Origin: Akkermansiaceae bacterium UBA5020
Lineage (GTDB): Bacteria > Verrucomicrobiota > Verrucomicrobiia > Verrucomicrobiales > DEV007
Assembly (NCBI GenBank): GCA_002396885.1
Contig: DGXY01000095.1
Location: forward strand, 1-32,672
Direction: 5' to 3'
DNA length: 32,672 nt
Shown here: in pieces, positions 6,897-14,133 of the stretch
Layout of the letters: each line of letters begins with the position of its first letter
Numbering within the stretch: position 1 is the first letter of the stretch
Notes under the pieces: generated by a model
The model's database searches: none
Seen by the model: only the letters and a program-made list of their open reading frames with translations
What the model was told of the DNA's origin: nothing
Made by a program: the position numbers and the translations under genes

Positions 6897-9545
6897 ATGC
6901 AAGCGCAAGCAGACACGGCCCCGAACACTCCGGCTCCCGCACCCGCCGCCACTCCCGCACCGGCTGCCACTCCCGCACCGGCTGCCACTCCCGCACCGGC
7001 TGCCACTCCGGCTCCGGCGGCTCCCGCCGCCACGGAAACTCCGGCTCCCGCAGCTCCGGCTCCCGCAGCCCCAGCGACTGAAGCGCCAGTGTCCCTTCCC
7101 GCCTCCAAGGAGGTGGAAAAGGCGGTCGAGAAAGCCGTGGAATCGCTGAAACCCGCCACGCCCGCGGACACCGCCCCGGCCGAAGCCGCCGCTGAAAAAG
7201 CCGCCGGGATCTCGTCGAACTGGGTTTTCCTCCTCGGCCTTGGCCTGCTCTCGCTCTTCGTCGTTTATTTCGCGGCCGAATCGGCCCGTCGCAAGCGCAT
7301 CGTCGGCACGATTCTTTCTATTTCCGTCGCGGCTCTTTGCGTCTGGCTCTACCAGGGCCTCGGCATGGAAAAAGGCATCGAGTTGCAAGGCGGGATCTCG
7401 ATGGAAATCAAGATCCAACCGAAACCCGGCCAGGAAGTCTCCGCTGACGCCCAGCAGCAGGCCATTGGCGTGCTCACCAAGCGCCTCAACGACCTCGGCA
7501 CCGCCGACGTCCTCATCGCCCCCTCCGGCACCGATGGCATCTTCCTCCAAGTCCCCGGCGTCGGCGCCGAGAAGTTGAAGGAAATCCAGAACACCCTCGA
7601 AAAGGTGGCCGAGCTTTCCTTCTCCATCCTCAATCCCCAGAGCCAGATTATGGCCCAGCAGGTCGCCGAGGGTGCCCAAGTCGTGCCCGGATACGAAGCC
7701 CTCCCCTACGCCGAGGAAAAGGACAAGGACGGCAAGGCCCTCCCGACCCGCTATGGCCTCGTGAAGATCAAGCGCGACATGGAGGGCGCCAATGTCGCCA
7801 GCGCGGGCTACTTCTACGGTGACAAGGGCGACTCCATCAGCGTCTCCTTCACCGGCGACGGCTCAAAAATCATGGGCCCGCTCACGATGGAAAACCAGGG
7901 CCAGCCCCTTGCCATCATCCTCGACAATGTGATCCTCTCCTCGCCCGTGATCCAGGAACCCTTCTCCGACGGTTGCTCCATCACCGGCAGCTTCACCCAG
8001 GCCGAGGCCCTCGCCCTCGCCTCCGCCCTCGAGAATCCCCTCGGCAACCCCATCGAGATCGAGTTCTCCAATTACATCTCGCCCACCATGGGTGAGACCG
8101 CCGTCCGCCAGGGCACCCTCTCCGGTGTCTGGGGACTTGGCATCGTCCTCCTCTTCATGCTGATTTACTACCGCTTCGCCGGCCTCGTCGCCGTGATCGG
8201 TCTGAGCTCCTGTCTCGCCATCATCTTCGGCACGATGGCCCTCTTCCAGTTCACCCTGACCCTCCCAGGCATCGCGGGGATCATCCTCACAATCGGCATG
8301 GCGGTCGATGCAAACGTGCTCATCTACGAGCGCCTTCGCGAGGAAATGGCCGCCGGCAAATCGCTCAAGACCGCCATCGAAGTCGCCTATGAGCGCGCCT
8401 TCTCGGCGATCATGGACTCGAACCTCACCTCGCTCTTCACCGCGATCATTCTCTACTACACCGCCGATGGCACCGTGAAGGGCTTCGCCGTGACCCTCGT
8501 CATCGGGATTTTCGCGACCCTCTTCGCCGCCCTCATCGTCACGCGGGTCTGCTTCACCTGGGTGATGGACGCGAAGTTCTTCACAAAACTCACCTTCCTG
8601 AACTTCATCCCCAAACGCCAGTTCGACTTCCTCAGCGTGGGCCGTCCCTGGATCATCGGATCCTCCGTGATGGTCATCATTTCCATCCTCGCCGTCGCGG
8701 TGAAGGACCCTCGCGGCGTCGAACTGAAAGGTGGCGACGCGATCACCATCCGCACCGAAGACAAGTCGATCACCGCGGAGCGTGTCATCGAATCCATCAC
8801 CAAGCTCGACCTCGGTGCGGAACCCATCGTGCAGGCCCAGCGTGCCGTGGGGGACGATGGCGAGTTCTTCCTCGTGCGTTCGCCCGACAATACCGCCGCC
8901 CAGATCCAGGCGCAGCTTGAGAAGGATCTCGGTATCCAGGTCGGCGATACCACCGTCAGCTCGGTCGGTTCCGCCGTCGGCAAGTCGATGCTCTGGACCT
9001 CCGCCCTCGCCCTCGTCCTCGGGATGATCTCCATCCTTATCTACGTCACGATCCGCTACGAGTTCGCCTTTGCCCTCGGGGCCATCGCCGCCCTCGTCCA
9101 CGACGTGGTCGTCGCGCTCGGCGTGGCCACCCTCCTCGGGCAGGAACTGAACCTCATCGTCGTCGGCGCCCTCCTCACCATCGCCGGTTATTCCATCAAC
9201 GACACCATCGTCATCTTCGACCGGGTCCGCGAAGGTCTCCAGACCAAGCGTGGCGAAGTGAAGGACATCATGAATTACTCGCTGAACCAGACCCTCGGAC
9301 GCACAATCCTGACGAGTGCCACGGTGCTCTTCACCGTCGTTGTGCTCCTCCTCTTCGGGGGCCCGGGTCTCCGCGGATTCTCCGTGGTGCTCCTCATCGG
9401 GATGATCGCCGGGGTTTACTCGACTCTCTTCATCGCCTCCCCCATTGTGTTGTGGTGGGCGAAACGCAGCGGCACCAACCTCCGCCGCGCCGTCCTCGAC
9501 ACCGAACAGTCGAAGATCGAGGGCGTCACGCCAGCCCAAGCGTGA
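6897..9545 (+). CDS. secDF: Protein translocase subunit SecDF (SecD-SecF fusion)
   Basis: Proton-motive-force-driven membrane protein that pulls exported proteins through SecYEG. The 882 residues contain SecD, with GIELQGGISMEIK at the start of the first periplasmic domain, the helices around MGETAVRQGTLSG and TIGMAVDANVLIYERLREE, followed by SecF with GVELKGGD, IRYEFAFALGAIAALVHD and GYSINDTIVIFDRVRE. The first 107 residues are unusual: a low-complexity PAPAAT repeat (residues 12-65), a charged stretch and an extra hydrophobic segment (about 108-129) before the basic RRKR and the normal first helix (about 135-153). The positive-inside rule puts the Ala/Pro tail in the periplasm. An in-frame stop at 6879-6881 excludes a longer start. 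It is the last gene of the tgt-yajC-secDF operon. Confidence 0.95.
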   Translation: MQAQADTAPNTPAPAPAATPAPAATPAPAATPAPAATPAPAAPAATETPAPAAPAPAAPATEAPVSLPASKEVEKAVEKAVESLKPATPADTAPAEAAAEKAAGISSNWVFLLGLGLLSLFVVYFAAESARRKRIVGTILSISVAALCVWLYQGLGMEKGIELQGGISMEIKIQPKPGQEVSADAQQQAIGVLTKRLNDLGTADVLIAPSGTDGIFLQVPGVGAEKLKEIQNTLEKVAELSFSILNPQSQIMAQQVAEGAQVVPGYEALPYAEEKDKDGKALPTRYGLVKIKRDMEGANVASAGYFYGDKGDSISVSFTGDGSKIMGPLTMENQGQPLAIILDNVILSSPVIQEPFSDGCSITGSFTQAEALALASALENPLGNPIEIEFSNYISPTMGETAVRQGTLSGVWGLGIVLLFMLIYYRFAGLVAVIGLSSCLAIIFGTMALFQFTLTLPGIAGIILTIGMAVDANVLIYERLREEMAAGKSLKTAIEVAYERAFSAIMDSNLTSLFTAIILYYTADGTVKGFAVTLVIGIFATLFAALIVTRVCFTWVMDAKFFTKLTFLNFIPKRQFDFLSVGRPWIIGSSVMVIISILAVAVKDPRGVELKGGDAITIRTEDKSITAERVIESITKLDLGAEPIVQAQRAVGDDGEFFLVRSPDNTAAQIQAQLEKDLGIQVGDTTVSSVGSAVGKSMLWTSALALVLGMISILIYVTIRYEFAFALGAIAALVHDVVVALGVATLLGQELNLIVVGALLTIAGYSINDTIVIFDRVREGLQTKRGEVKDIMNYSLNQTLGRTILTSATVLFTVVVLLLFGGPGLRGFSVVLLIGMIAGVYSTLFIASPIVLWWAKRSGTNLRRAVLDTEQSKIEGVTPAQA
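6951..7022 (+). repeat. 18-bp tandem repeat encoding TPAPAA in secDF
   Basis: Three identical 18-bp units (6951-6968, 6969-6986, 6987-7004) and one degenerate unit (7005-7022) encode a repeated TPAPAA hexapeptide. Such an array can change length by replication slippage in frame. Confidence 0.85.
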
Positions 9546-9600
9546 GAGATTAGAAGAAGCGAGCGGTCTCCTTGAACCGGTTCGGGTTTCTTGGTTTCAA

Positions 9601-9628
9601 TGGCAAGCCGGATACCTCCGGCTTGCCA
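9601..9628. terminator. Perfect 12-bp hairpin after secDF (candidate bidirectional terminator or REP-like element)
   Basis: TGGCAAGCCGGA (9601-9612), a TACC loop and TCCGGCTTGCCA (9617-9628) form a perfect stem in the 208-bp gap between the convergent secDF and merR-type genes. No U-tract follows on either strand, so it is not a textbook intrinsic terminator. A dispersed intergenic palindrome is an equally good reading. A 10-bp palindrome, GAACCGGTTC, lies just before it at 9574-9583. The rest of the gap shows nothing. Confidence 0.4.
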
Positions 9629-9753
9629 CGTGCTACCCAAAGGGTGCGGTGTCACGGTCGATCGGGCGTTGTCCCTTTCGTCTTTTTTCGACCGGGCTTC
9701 TGGCAAACGGTGTCGAGAGGATCTTTTTCACCCCTCCCGATTCGCCGGAACGC

Positions 9754-10758
9754 TCAGAGTTCAATCCCCTCCTGCACCAGCACCTCGGCGAGGGCGGCCT
9801 CCATCCAGGAGCGGCATTGCGCGGTGGTGCGGTGGAGGTAGGCGTGAAGGGCGGCGTCCTCCGAACTGCGATCCTCGCACTGCTCGCTGTAGCGCTCAAA
9901 CGCGACGAGGCTGGAGAGCAGGCTCGCGAGGTGCTGCGGGCATTCGCACTTCACCGCCGGGGAGATGCGGGCGGCGCGCACAAGTTGCTCGTCGCTGAAG
10001 GCCCGCTCTGGGATCTCGGCGACCGGCCGCAACGGGGCCACCGGCTGGGGGGAAACTTCGCCGGAAGAATGGCTCGGACGACCCGATCTCAGGGCCAGTT
10101 GGATGTCGGCGATGCAGGCGAGTTGGATCTCCGCCGCGTCAACCGGGGCCCGCAGCGCCGTGATGCGTTTGATGTCGAGCGGCTGGATCGTGTCCTCGCG
10201 GGCGAATTGGTAGACGAGAATAGCCCGGCGCACCTTGAGTGTGGCGACGAGGTCCTGGATCTCCTCGATGTCTTCGGGGAAAATCGTGTCTCTCTCGAGA
10301 ATGAGGAGGTCCGCCGACCCCGGGCGGAGGCTCGAGATTACTTCCTCGGGAGTGGTGAACTCCCCGACAATGCGAAGCGCCGGGGTGTGATCCGCTGCAG
10401 ATCTCACCGCCTGTCTAATTTTTGTCCCACTCATCACGACCCGGCAGACGCCGGCCGGGGCCTCAGACTCGAGGGAATCATCTGCCACCCGGGCTTCTAG
10501 GGCATTGGAGAGCCGCTCTTCCAGTTGGGCGGTGCCGAGTTTGGCGATCGTGCCGATGGCGTGTCCATTGTCCACAAGCGTCTTCAGCAAGGAGAGCCTC
10601 TGGATATCGTCCCGCGTGTAACGGCGCCGCTTCGAGTCGCTGCGATGGGGCTCAACGACGCCGTAACGGCGCTCCCAAACCCGGAGAACATGCGACGAGA
10701 TTCCCGTCAAACGGGCCACGGCGCTGATCTCAAAGAACTCCTCTTCTTGGGCTTTCAT
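9754..10758 (-). CDS. MerR-family transcriptional regulator with degenerate B12-binding-like C-terminal region
   Basis: The N-terminal MerR winged-helix domain (about residues 8-75) is clear: ISAVARLTGISSHVLRVWERRYGVVEPHRS and the RRYTRDDIQRLSLLKTLVDNGHAIGTIA block, the form found in CarH/LitR-type regulators. The 334-residue size and the middle alpha/beta region (about 107-200, starting CRVVMSG) resemble the cobalamin-domain architecture, but there is no DxHxxG cobalamin loop and no W-x9-EH capping motif. I infer that it does not bind B12, or senses something else. It is divergent from an ECF sigma factor gene 143 bp away. A perfect 21-bp palindrome lies 13 bp upstream of its start codon, a likely autoregulatory operator. 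The family call is firm; the signal is unknown. Confidence 0.85.
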   Translation of the reverse strand: MKAQEEEFFEISAVARLTGISSHVLRVWERRYGVVEPHRSDSKRRRYTRDDIQRLSLLKTLVDNGHAIGTIAKLGTAQLEERLSNALEARVADDSLESEAPAGVCRVVMSGTKIRQAVRSAADHTPALRIVGEFTTPEEVISSLRPGSADLLILERDTIFPEDIEEIQDLVATLKVRRAILVYQFAREDTIQPLDIKRITALRAPVDAAEIQLACIADIQLALRSGRPSHSSGEVSPQPVAPLRPVAEIPERAFSDEQLVRAARISPAVKCECPQHLASLLSSLVAFERYSEQCEDRSSEDAALHAYLHRTTAQCRSWMEAALAEVLVQEGIEL

Positions 10759-10771
10759 AGGTTTTTCGACA

Positions 10772-10792
10772 AAGTTCGAGCAGATCGAACTT
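10772..10792. promoter_or_regulatory. Palindrome AAGTTCGA-N5-TCGAACTT (candidate MerR operator)
   Basis: Two perfect 8-bp arms (10772-10779 and 10785-10792) separated by GCAGA, 13 bp upstream of the merR-type start codon in the divergent promoter region. Size and symmetry fit the operator of a dimeric MerR regulator. Assignment to this regulator is inference. Confidence 0.5.
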
Positions 10793-10844
10793 CAAGGTTA
10801 CGAAGACGGAGCCACAGCTTCGCCGATTTTCTTGAAAAAAGATC

Positions 10845-10869
10845 TTGTCTAATGTCTGTTCATAGACAA
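10845..10869. promoter_or_regulatory. Inverted repeat TTGTCTA-N11-TAGACAA upstream of the ECF sigma gene
   Basis: Perfect 7-bp arms 11 bp apart. An internal TGTCT-N6-AGACA (10853-10868) gives a second, nested pairing, so TGTCT half-sites recur three times. It ends 32 bp before the sigma gene start. It could be an operator for the divergent MerR-type protein or part of the sigma promoter. No confident -35/-10 pair can be assigned. Confidence 0.4.
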
Positions 10870-10901
10870 ACCTTCGTCATAACCGAAACGCCCTCCCTCC
10901 T

Positions 10902-11525
10902 ATGAGCACTGAAACCGAGACCACGCCCGACCGCCACGCCGAAGCTGAACTCATGAACCGCGTCGCTGCCCGTGACCAGCAGGCCTTCGCCGAACTGACG
11001 GAGAAATACTCGGCCCTGATCTTTTCCACCGCCTTCAAAGTGCTGAACCACTACGAAGACACCGAGGACATCATGAACGAAGTCCTCGCCACGATCTGGA
11101 AGAAGGCTGACACCTATCATCCGAAGAAAGGTTCGCTCGTCACCTGGATCTGCACCACGACCCGCAACCGGGCCATCGACCGCGTCCGCAGCGTGCAACG
11201 GCGCTGTGCGCTCTATGATCGCTTCGAGGAAAAAGTCGAGGGCGATGCTCCCGAGTATTCCCTCACCGGACGGGAGGCGCTTTACCTCTCCGACGCTCGC
11301 ACCATTCTCCAGTCGGCCGTCGTCGCCCTCTCCCCCGAGCAACGCGAGGTCATCGAGCTCGCCTACTTCGAGGGTCTCACCCAGAAGCAGATCTCCGAGC
11401 GCATCGACAGCCCTCTCGGCACCGTCAAAGCCCGCATCCGCCGCGGGGTCGAACGCCTCCGGGTCTCGATCAACGACCAGCTCAACGGCGAAGGCGAGTT
11501 GCTCCTGAGCAGTGTCTCGGAGTAA
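10902..11525 (+). CDS. RNA polymerase sigma factor, ECF subfamily
   Basis: 207-residue two-domain sigma factor. Region 2 (about residues 20-100) reads DQQAFAELTEKYSALIFSTAFKVL and then DTEDIMNEVLATIWKKADTYHPKKGSLVTWICTTTRNRAIDRVR. Region 4 (about 145-195) has LSPEQREVIELAYFEGLTQKQISERI followed by GTVKARIRRGVERLR, with the helix-turn-helix typical of SigK/ECF proteins. It starts at ATG 10902 after a pyrimidine-rich CCTCCCTCCT leader, with no Shine-Dalgarno. No anti-sigma gene follows: the next gene is convergent and 6 bp away. Control by the divergent MerR-type regulator is therefore the obvious hypothesis, as in the LitR/LitS-like arrangement known from actinobacteria. Target genes cannot be seen here. 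Confidence 0.92.
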   Translation: MSTETETTPDRHAEAELMNRVAARDQQAFAELTEKYSALIFSTAFKVLNHYEDTEDIMNEVLATIWKKADTYHPKKGSLVTWICTTTRNRAIDRVRSVQRRCALYDRFEEKVEGDAPEYSLTGREALYLSDARTILQSAVVALSPEQREVIELAYFEGLTQKQISERIDSPLGTVKARIRRGVERLRVSINDQLNGEGELLLSSVSE

Positions 11526-11531
11526 GATTCC

Positions 11532-12536
11532 TCACTCCGCGGCATATGCCTTCCACGCCTCGGCGATCTTCGCCTGCTTCTCGTCACCACGGTGCAAAAT
11601 GACCCGGTGGCGCATCATAAAGCTTTCGCCCTTTTTCAGGGTCACAGGCGCATCTTCCTTTCCCCCGGCGACGCTCTTCATGCCAAAAGGGTTGGCGGTA
11701 AGCAGTCCGTAGGAGCGGGCGTGCCAAGGCGTCGGATGCCGGAGGCTGGAGGGGTGGTTCAGCATGGCGATACCAAAGATTTCTTTCCCCTTGGCCGTGA
11801 TCGGACCGTTGAAGTCACACCAGGCGGCGCGTTTGCCCCAGGCAGCCTCTCCTTCTTCTCCGGTGCTCAGAACGATGCGTCCGCCTTGCTCGGATTTCAC
11901 CGCCATGGCATGGGCGACGCGCAGGCTGAGGCCAGCATCCTTCGCGTCTGAGAAAGTCACCGATTCCGCCACTCCGGTGAAGACGATATCCGCATCGACG
12001 ACCCGCGATCCGTCCGCCGCGACCGAAAAGGTGAAGGTGCGCACATCCGAGGCCATCACCGCCCCGGTAGGATCGGCATAGTCGCTCGCCACTTTGAGGA
12101 CGGCCTTACCTCCTTCGGCTTTGGCCTCGATCACCTCTCGGTGTTTCGTCGCGCCCAGCTTCGCCATCATTTCGGCGAGTTTTTTCTCATCGCCCTTGGC
12201 GCGCTCTTCCATCGTGAGCCCCTCGTGCCAGGTGTCGAAGTCATTCACAAACTGATGCCCGAACCAGAAGGACCGGTGGTGCGGGTGATCCTGCGCCTCG
12301 CCCTCGACGTCCTTCATCGGATAGGAGCGCGTCATTTCTCCGCCACCCGGACCGATCACGGGATAGAAGTAAGGTTTGTTCGTCTTGGTATCGCCCGTCA
12401 CATATTTCGTGAAGAGCTCGCCATCGACCTTGATGACGACTCCGTCGGGTTGTTGCTCGATGGCGAAATCGGCCGCCGCGAGGGGTGAAGCAACGAGCGA
12501 GAGCAGGACGAGGGGGAAACAAAGGAGGGGATTCAT
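11532..12536 (-). CDS. Secreted DUF6807 (PmoA-like) family protein
   Basis: 334 residues with a Sec signal peptide (about residues 1-21, hydrophobic PLLCFPLVLLSLVASPLAAA). The mature protein matches the DUF6807 family, often mislabelled methane oxygenase PmoA: FTKYVTGDTKTNKPYFYPVIGPGG, the histidine cluster QDHPHHRSFWFGH and the C-terminal GFS-like barrel strands. The family is common in Verrucomicrobiota and Planctomycetota near carbohydrate-degradation genes, and its activity is not firmly established. The start is ATG 12536 behind a leader without a Shine-Dalgarno. It lies downstream of trmJ on the same strand (75 bp) and convergent with the sigma gene. Extracytoplasmic location is secure; the function is not. 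Confidence 0.85.
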   Translation of the reverse strand: MNPLLCFPLVLLSLVASPLAAADFAIEQQPDGVVIKVDGELFTKYVTGDTKTNKPYFYPVIGPGGGEMTRSYPMKDVEGEAQDHPHHRSFWFGHQFVNDFDTWHEGLTMEERAKGDEKKLAEMMAKLGATKHREVIEAKAEGGKAVLKVASDYADPTGAVMASDVRTFTFSVAADGSRVVDADIVFTGVAESVTFSDAKDAGLSLRVAHAMAVKSEQGGRIVLSTGEEGEAAWGKRAAWCDFNGPITAKGKEIFGIAMLNHPSSLRHPTPWHARSYGLLTANPFGMKSVAGGKEDAPVTLKKGESFMMRHRVILHRGDEKQAKIAEAWKAYAAE

Positions 12537-12611
12537 GGATTTGGAAGGTTATACGCCCATGGAATCTCATTCCCCTTTCCCACGCAAGCCAGGAAACACG
12601 TCACGGCGCAC

Positions 12612-13346
12612 TCAGGATTCGCGGCGCAGGAGGGCGGTGAGGACGCCCTGGAGGAGGGCCAGTTCCCGCTCCGTCGGCGTGGCGCGCGAGAAAAGACTCC
12701 GCAAGGTCGCCTCGGTCGTCGGCCGCAAGTCGGGCGTCAGGAAAAAACCGCGCGCCTCCAGCGCTCCTTCGAGTCTCGTCAGAAAGGGCGTCAGATCTCC
12801 CCGCGAAACCGGCTCCTCTTCCCCCATCCCGGACGTGCCAGCCCCGGCCACCCTTCGCCATTCCCAACCGAAGAGCAGCACACTCTGGGCGAGATTCAGG
12901 GAAGGAAAGGCGGGATTCGTGGAGAACGTGAGGATCCGATCGGCCCGGGCGATCGAGGTATTGTCGAGTCCCGAAGCCTCCGCTCCGAAGAGCACCGCCG
13001 TCTCCGCGCCGCCCTCGCACCAGCCCGCGATTTGATGGGCCGCTTCTTCCGCTTCGAGCACCGGAGCGGCGAGCGATCGCTTCCGCGCCGTCGCCGCGAC
13101 GACATGACGACAATCCGCGAGGGCTTCGTCGAGACTCGCGAAGACCTCCGCCTGCGCGAGCACCTCGTCCGCATCCGCCGCCGTCGCCACCGCCGCCGGA
13201 TTCGGCCAACCATCACGCGGACGGACGAGGCGGAGCCGGTCGAGCCCGCAATTCAGCATCGCCCGGGCGCACATGCCGATGTTTTCCCCGAGTTGGGGCT
13301 CGACGAGGACGATGATGGGACGGGAGGGAGAGGCGTTGCCGGACAT
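12612..13346 (-). CDS. trmJ: tRNA (cytidine/uridine-2'-O-)-methyltransferase, TrmJ-type SpoU/SPOUT protein
   Basis: SAM-dependent 2'-O-methylation of tRNA, probably at position 32. The SPOUT knot motifs are complete: IIVLVEPQLGENIGMCARAM at the N-terminus, VVAATARKR in the middle, then LFGAEASGLDN and the diagnostic TNPAFPSLNLAQSV. The ATG at 13346 gives 244 residues, the usual TrmJ length, and places the first beta strand directly after the start. An upstream in-frame start would add 28 unrelated residues. The C-terminal quarter is less conserved. The start codon is only 16 bp from the start codon of the divergent zinc-ribbon gene. TrmJ versus a closely related SpoU subfamily is a small uncertainty. 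Confidence 0.9.
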   Translation of the reverse strand: MSGNASPSRPIIVLVEPQLGENIGMCARAMLNCGLDRLRLVRPRDGWPNPAAVATAADADEVLAQAEVFASLDEALADCRHVVAATARKRSLAAPVLEAEEAAHQIAGWCEGGAETAVLFGAEASGLDNTSIARADRILTFSTNPAFPSLNLAQSVLLFGWEWRRVAGAGTSGMGEEEPVSRGDLTPFLTRLEGALEARGFFLTPDLRPTTEATLRSLFSRATPTERELALLQGVLTALLRRES

Positions 13347-13362
13347 GTGGGTCTGTGCGAGG

Positions 13363-13650
13363 ATGGAGACGATGGAAATTCCCGAAACGATCATCTGCGT
13401 CGACTGCGGACAGAAGGCCCGCCGTCTCACGCTCCCGCCCGAGGAAGGTTGGGAGATCGGCGATTCTGTCGCCTACCGCTGCACCGGATGCAACGACCGA
13501 TGGGACCTCGTTGTCGCCGATGACACGGCCGAGGCGAACTTTACCTCTTATGCTTCGGAGTATCGGGCGATCTTGGAAGAGCGTCGTCTCGAAGACCCGC
13601 GTGAACCTTCTTCGCCCCAGGGCTTCGAAGGTCAGGCCCGTGGACTGTGA
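13363..13650 (+). CDS. Small zinc-ribbon protein
   Basis: A 95-residue protein with two CxxC knuckles, Cys12/Cys15 (ICVDCGQ) and Cys40/Cys43 (YRCTGCND), the layout of a zinc ribbon. Aromatic and acidic residues follow (RWDLVV), and the tail is polar and low-complexity. I do not recognise a named family. A nucleic-acid or protein-interaction role is typical of such ribbons but not shown. Met4 (13372) is an alternative start and has a weak GGAG nearby; both are kept as possible. It is divergent from trmJ with almost no intergenic DNA, and is followed 78 bp later by the DCC-family gene. The stop codon begins the heptamer-like repeat at 13648. Confidence 0.7.
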   Translation: METMEIPETIICVDCGQKARRLTLPPEEGWEIGDSVAYRCTGCNDRWDLVVADDTAEANFTSYASEYRAILEERRLEDPREPSSPQGFEGQARGL

Positions 13651-13721
13651 CCTCCGATTTGACTTCGCTACGCTCCGCCTATCCGCTTCGCGTATTCTGA
13701 CCTCCGACTTCTGCCCCGTGA
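13648..13721. repeat. Degenerate TTCTGAC/CTCCGAC heptamer repeats
   Basis: TGACCTCCGA(T/C)TT occurs twice (13648-13660 and 13698-13710). The second copy sits in four consecutive heptamers, TTCTGAC CTCCGAC TTCTGCC CCGTGAC (13694-13721). They separate the zinc-ribbon gene from the DCC-family gene. Confidence 0.5.
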
Positions 13722-13728
13722 CCCTTTC

Positions 13729-14124
13729 ATGAAACACATCCTCCTCTACGACAGCGACTGTCCCCTCTGCACCTTCCAGAGCCGCCTCCTTTCCTGGCTC
13801 GATTGGTGCCACGTCGTCGAGATGGTGCCGCTGAAAGACGAGCGCGCCGCCGTGATCGCCCCGCAGATCACGCGCGAGGATTTGCTCGAGGCGATCCACT
13901 GCATCACGCCCACCGGCGAGATCCATCGCGGGGCCCGCGCGATCCGCTTTCTCGGGATGCGCATCCCCCTGCTCGTGCCGACCGGTCTCTTTCTCTGGAT
14001 CCCCGGTGTCATCCAGATCGCCGAGGTCGTCTACCGTTTCGTCTCGAAACACCGCCTCGTCCTCAGCAAGCTCTTCGGCTGCAAAGGCGCCTGCGCGATC
14101 CTGCCGGAGAAGCGCGGATCCTGA
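13729..14124 (+). CDS. Thiol-disulfide oxidoreductase of the DCC (DUF393) family
   Basis: 131 residues opening with the signature YDSDCPLC, with the redox pair Cys11 and Cys14 right after the first beta strand, as in all DCC proteins. A hydrophobic stretch (about 83-104, IPLLVPTGLFLWIPGVIQIAEVV) and a C-terminal Cys pair (GCKGAC) follow. Substrates of this family are not well defined. The start is ATG 13729, preceded by ACCCTTTC and no Shine-Dalgarno. It converges with the CocE-type gene 9 bp away. Confidence 0.88.
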   Translation: MKHILLYDSDCPLCTFQSRLLSWLDWCHVVEMVPLKDERAAVIAPQITREDLLEAIHCITPTGEIHRGARAIRFLGMRIPLLVPTGLFLWIPGVIQIAEVVYRFVSKHRLVLSKLFGCKGACAILPEKRGS

Positions 14125-14133
14125 CTTCCCACC

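Noticed and set aside
7863..9539. Long minus-strand open frame (558 codons) opposite secDF
   Set aside because: Composition is dominated by Asp, Glu, Gly and His, typical of antisense translation of membrane-helix codons; secDF is certain.
10405..10425. TGTCTAAT match to the sigma-upstream inverted repeat inside the merR-type gene
   Set aside because: Only half of the motif, within coding sequence; likely chance.
9754..10758. Cobalamin-dependent photoreceptor (CarH/LitR) assignment for the MerR protein
   Set aside because: The DxHxxG loop and the W-x9-EH motif are not present, so B12 binding cannot be supported.
11532..12536. Methane monooxygenase subunit (PmoA) annotation
   Set aside because: The name is inherited from a family label; the protein is soluble and secreted with no membrane helices or MMO features.
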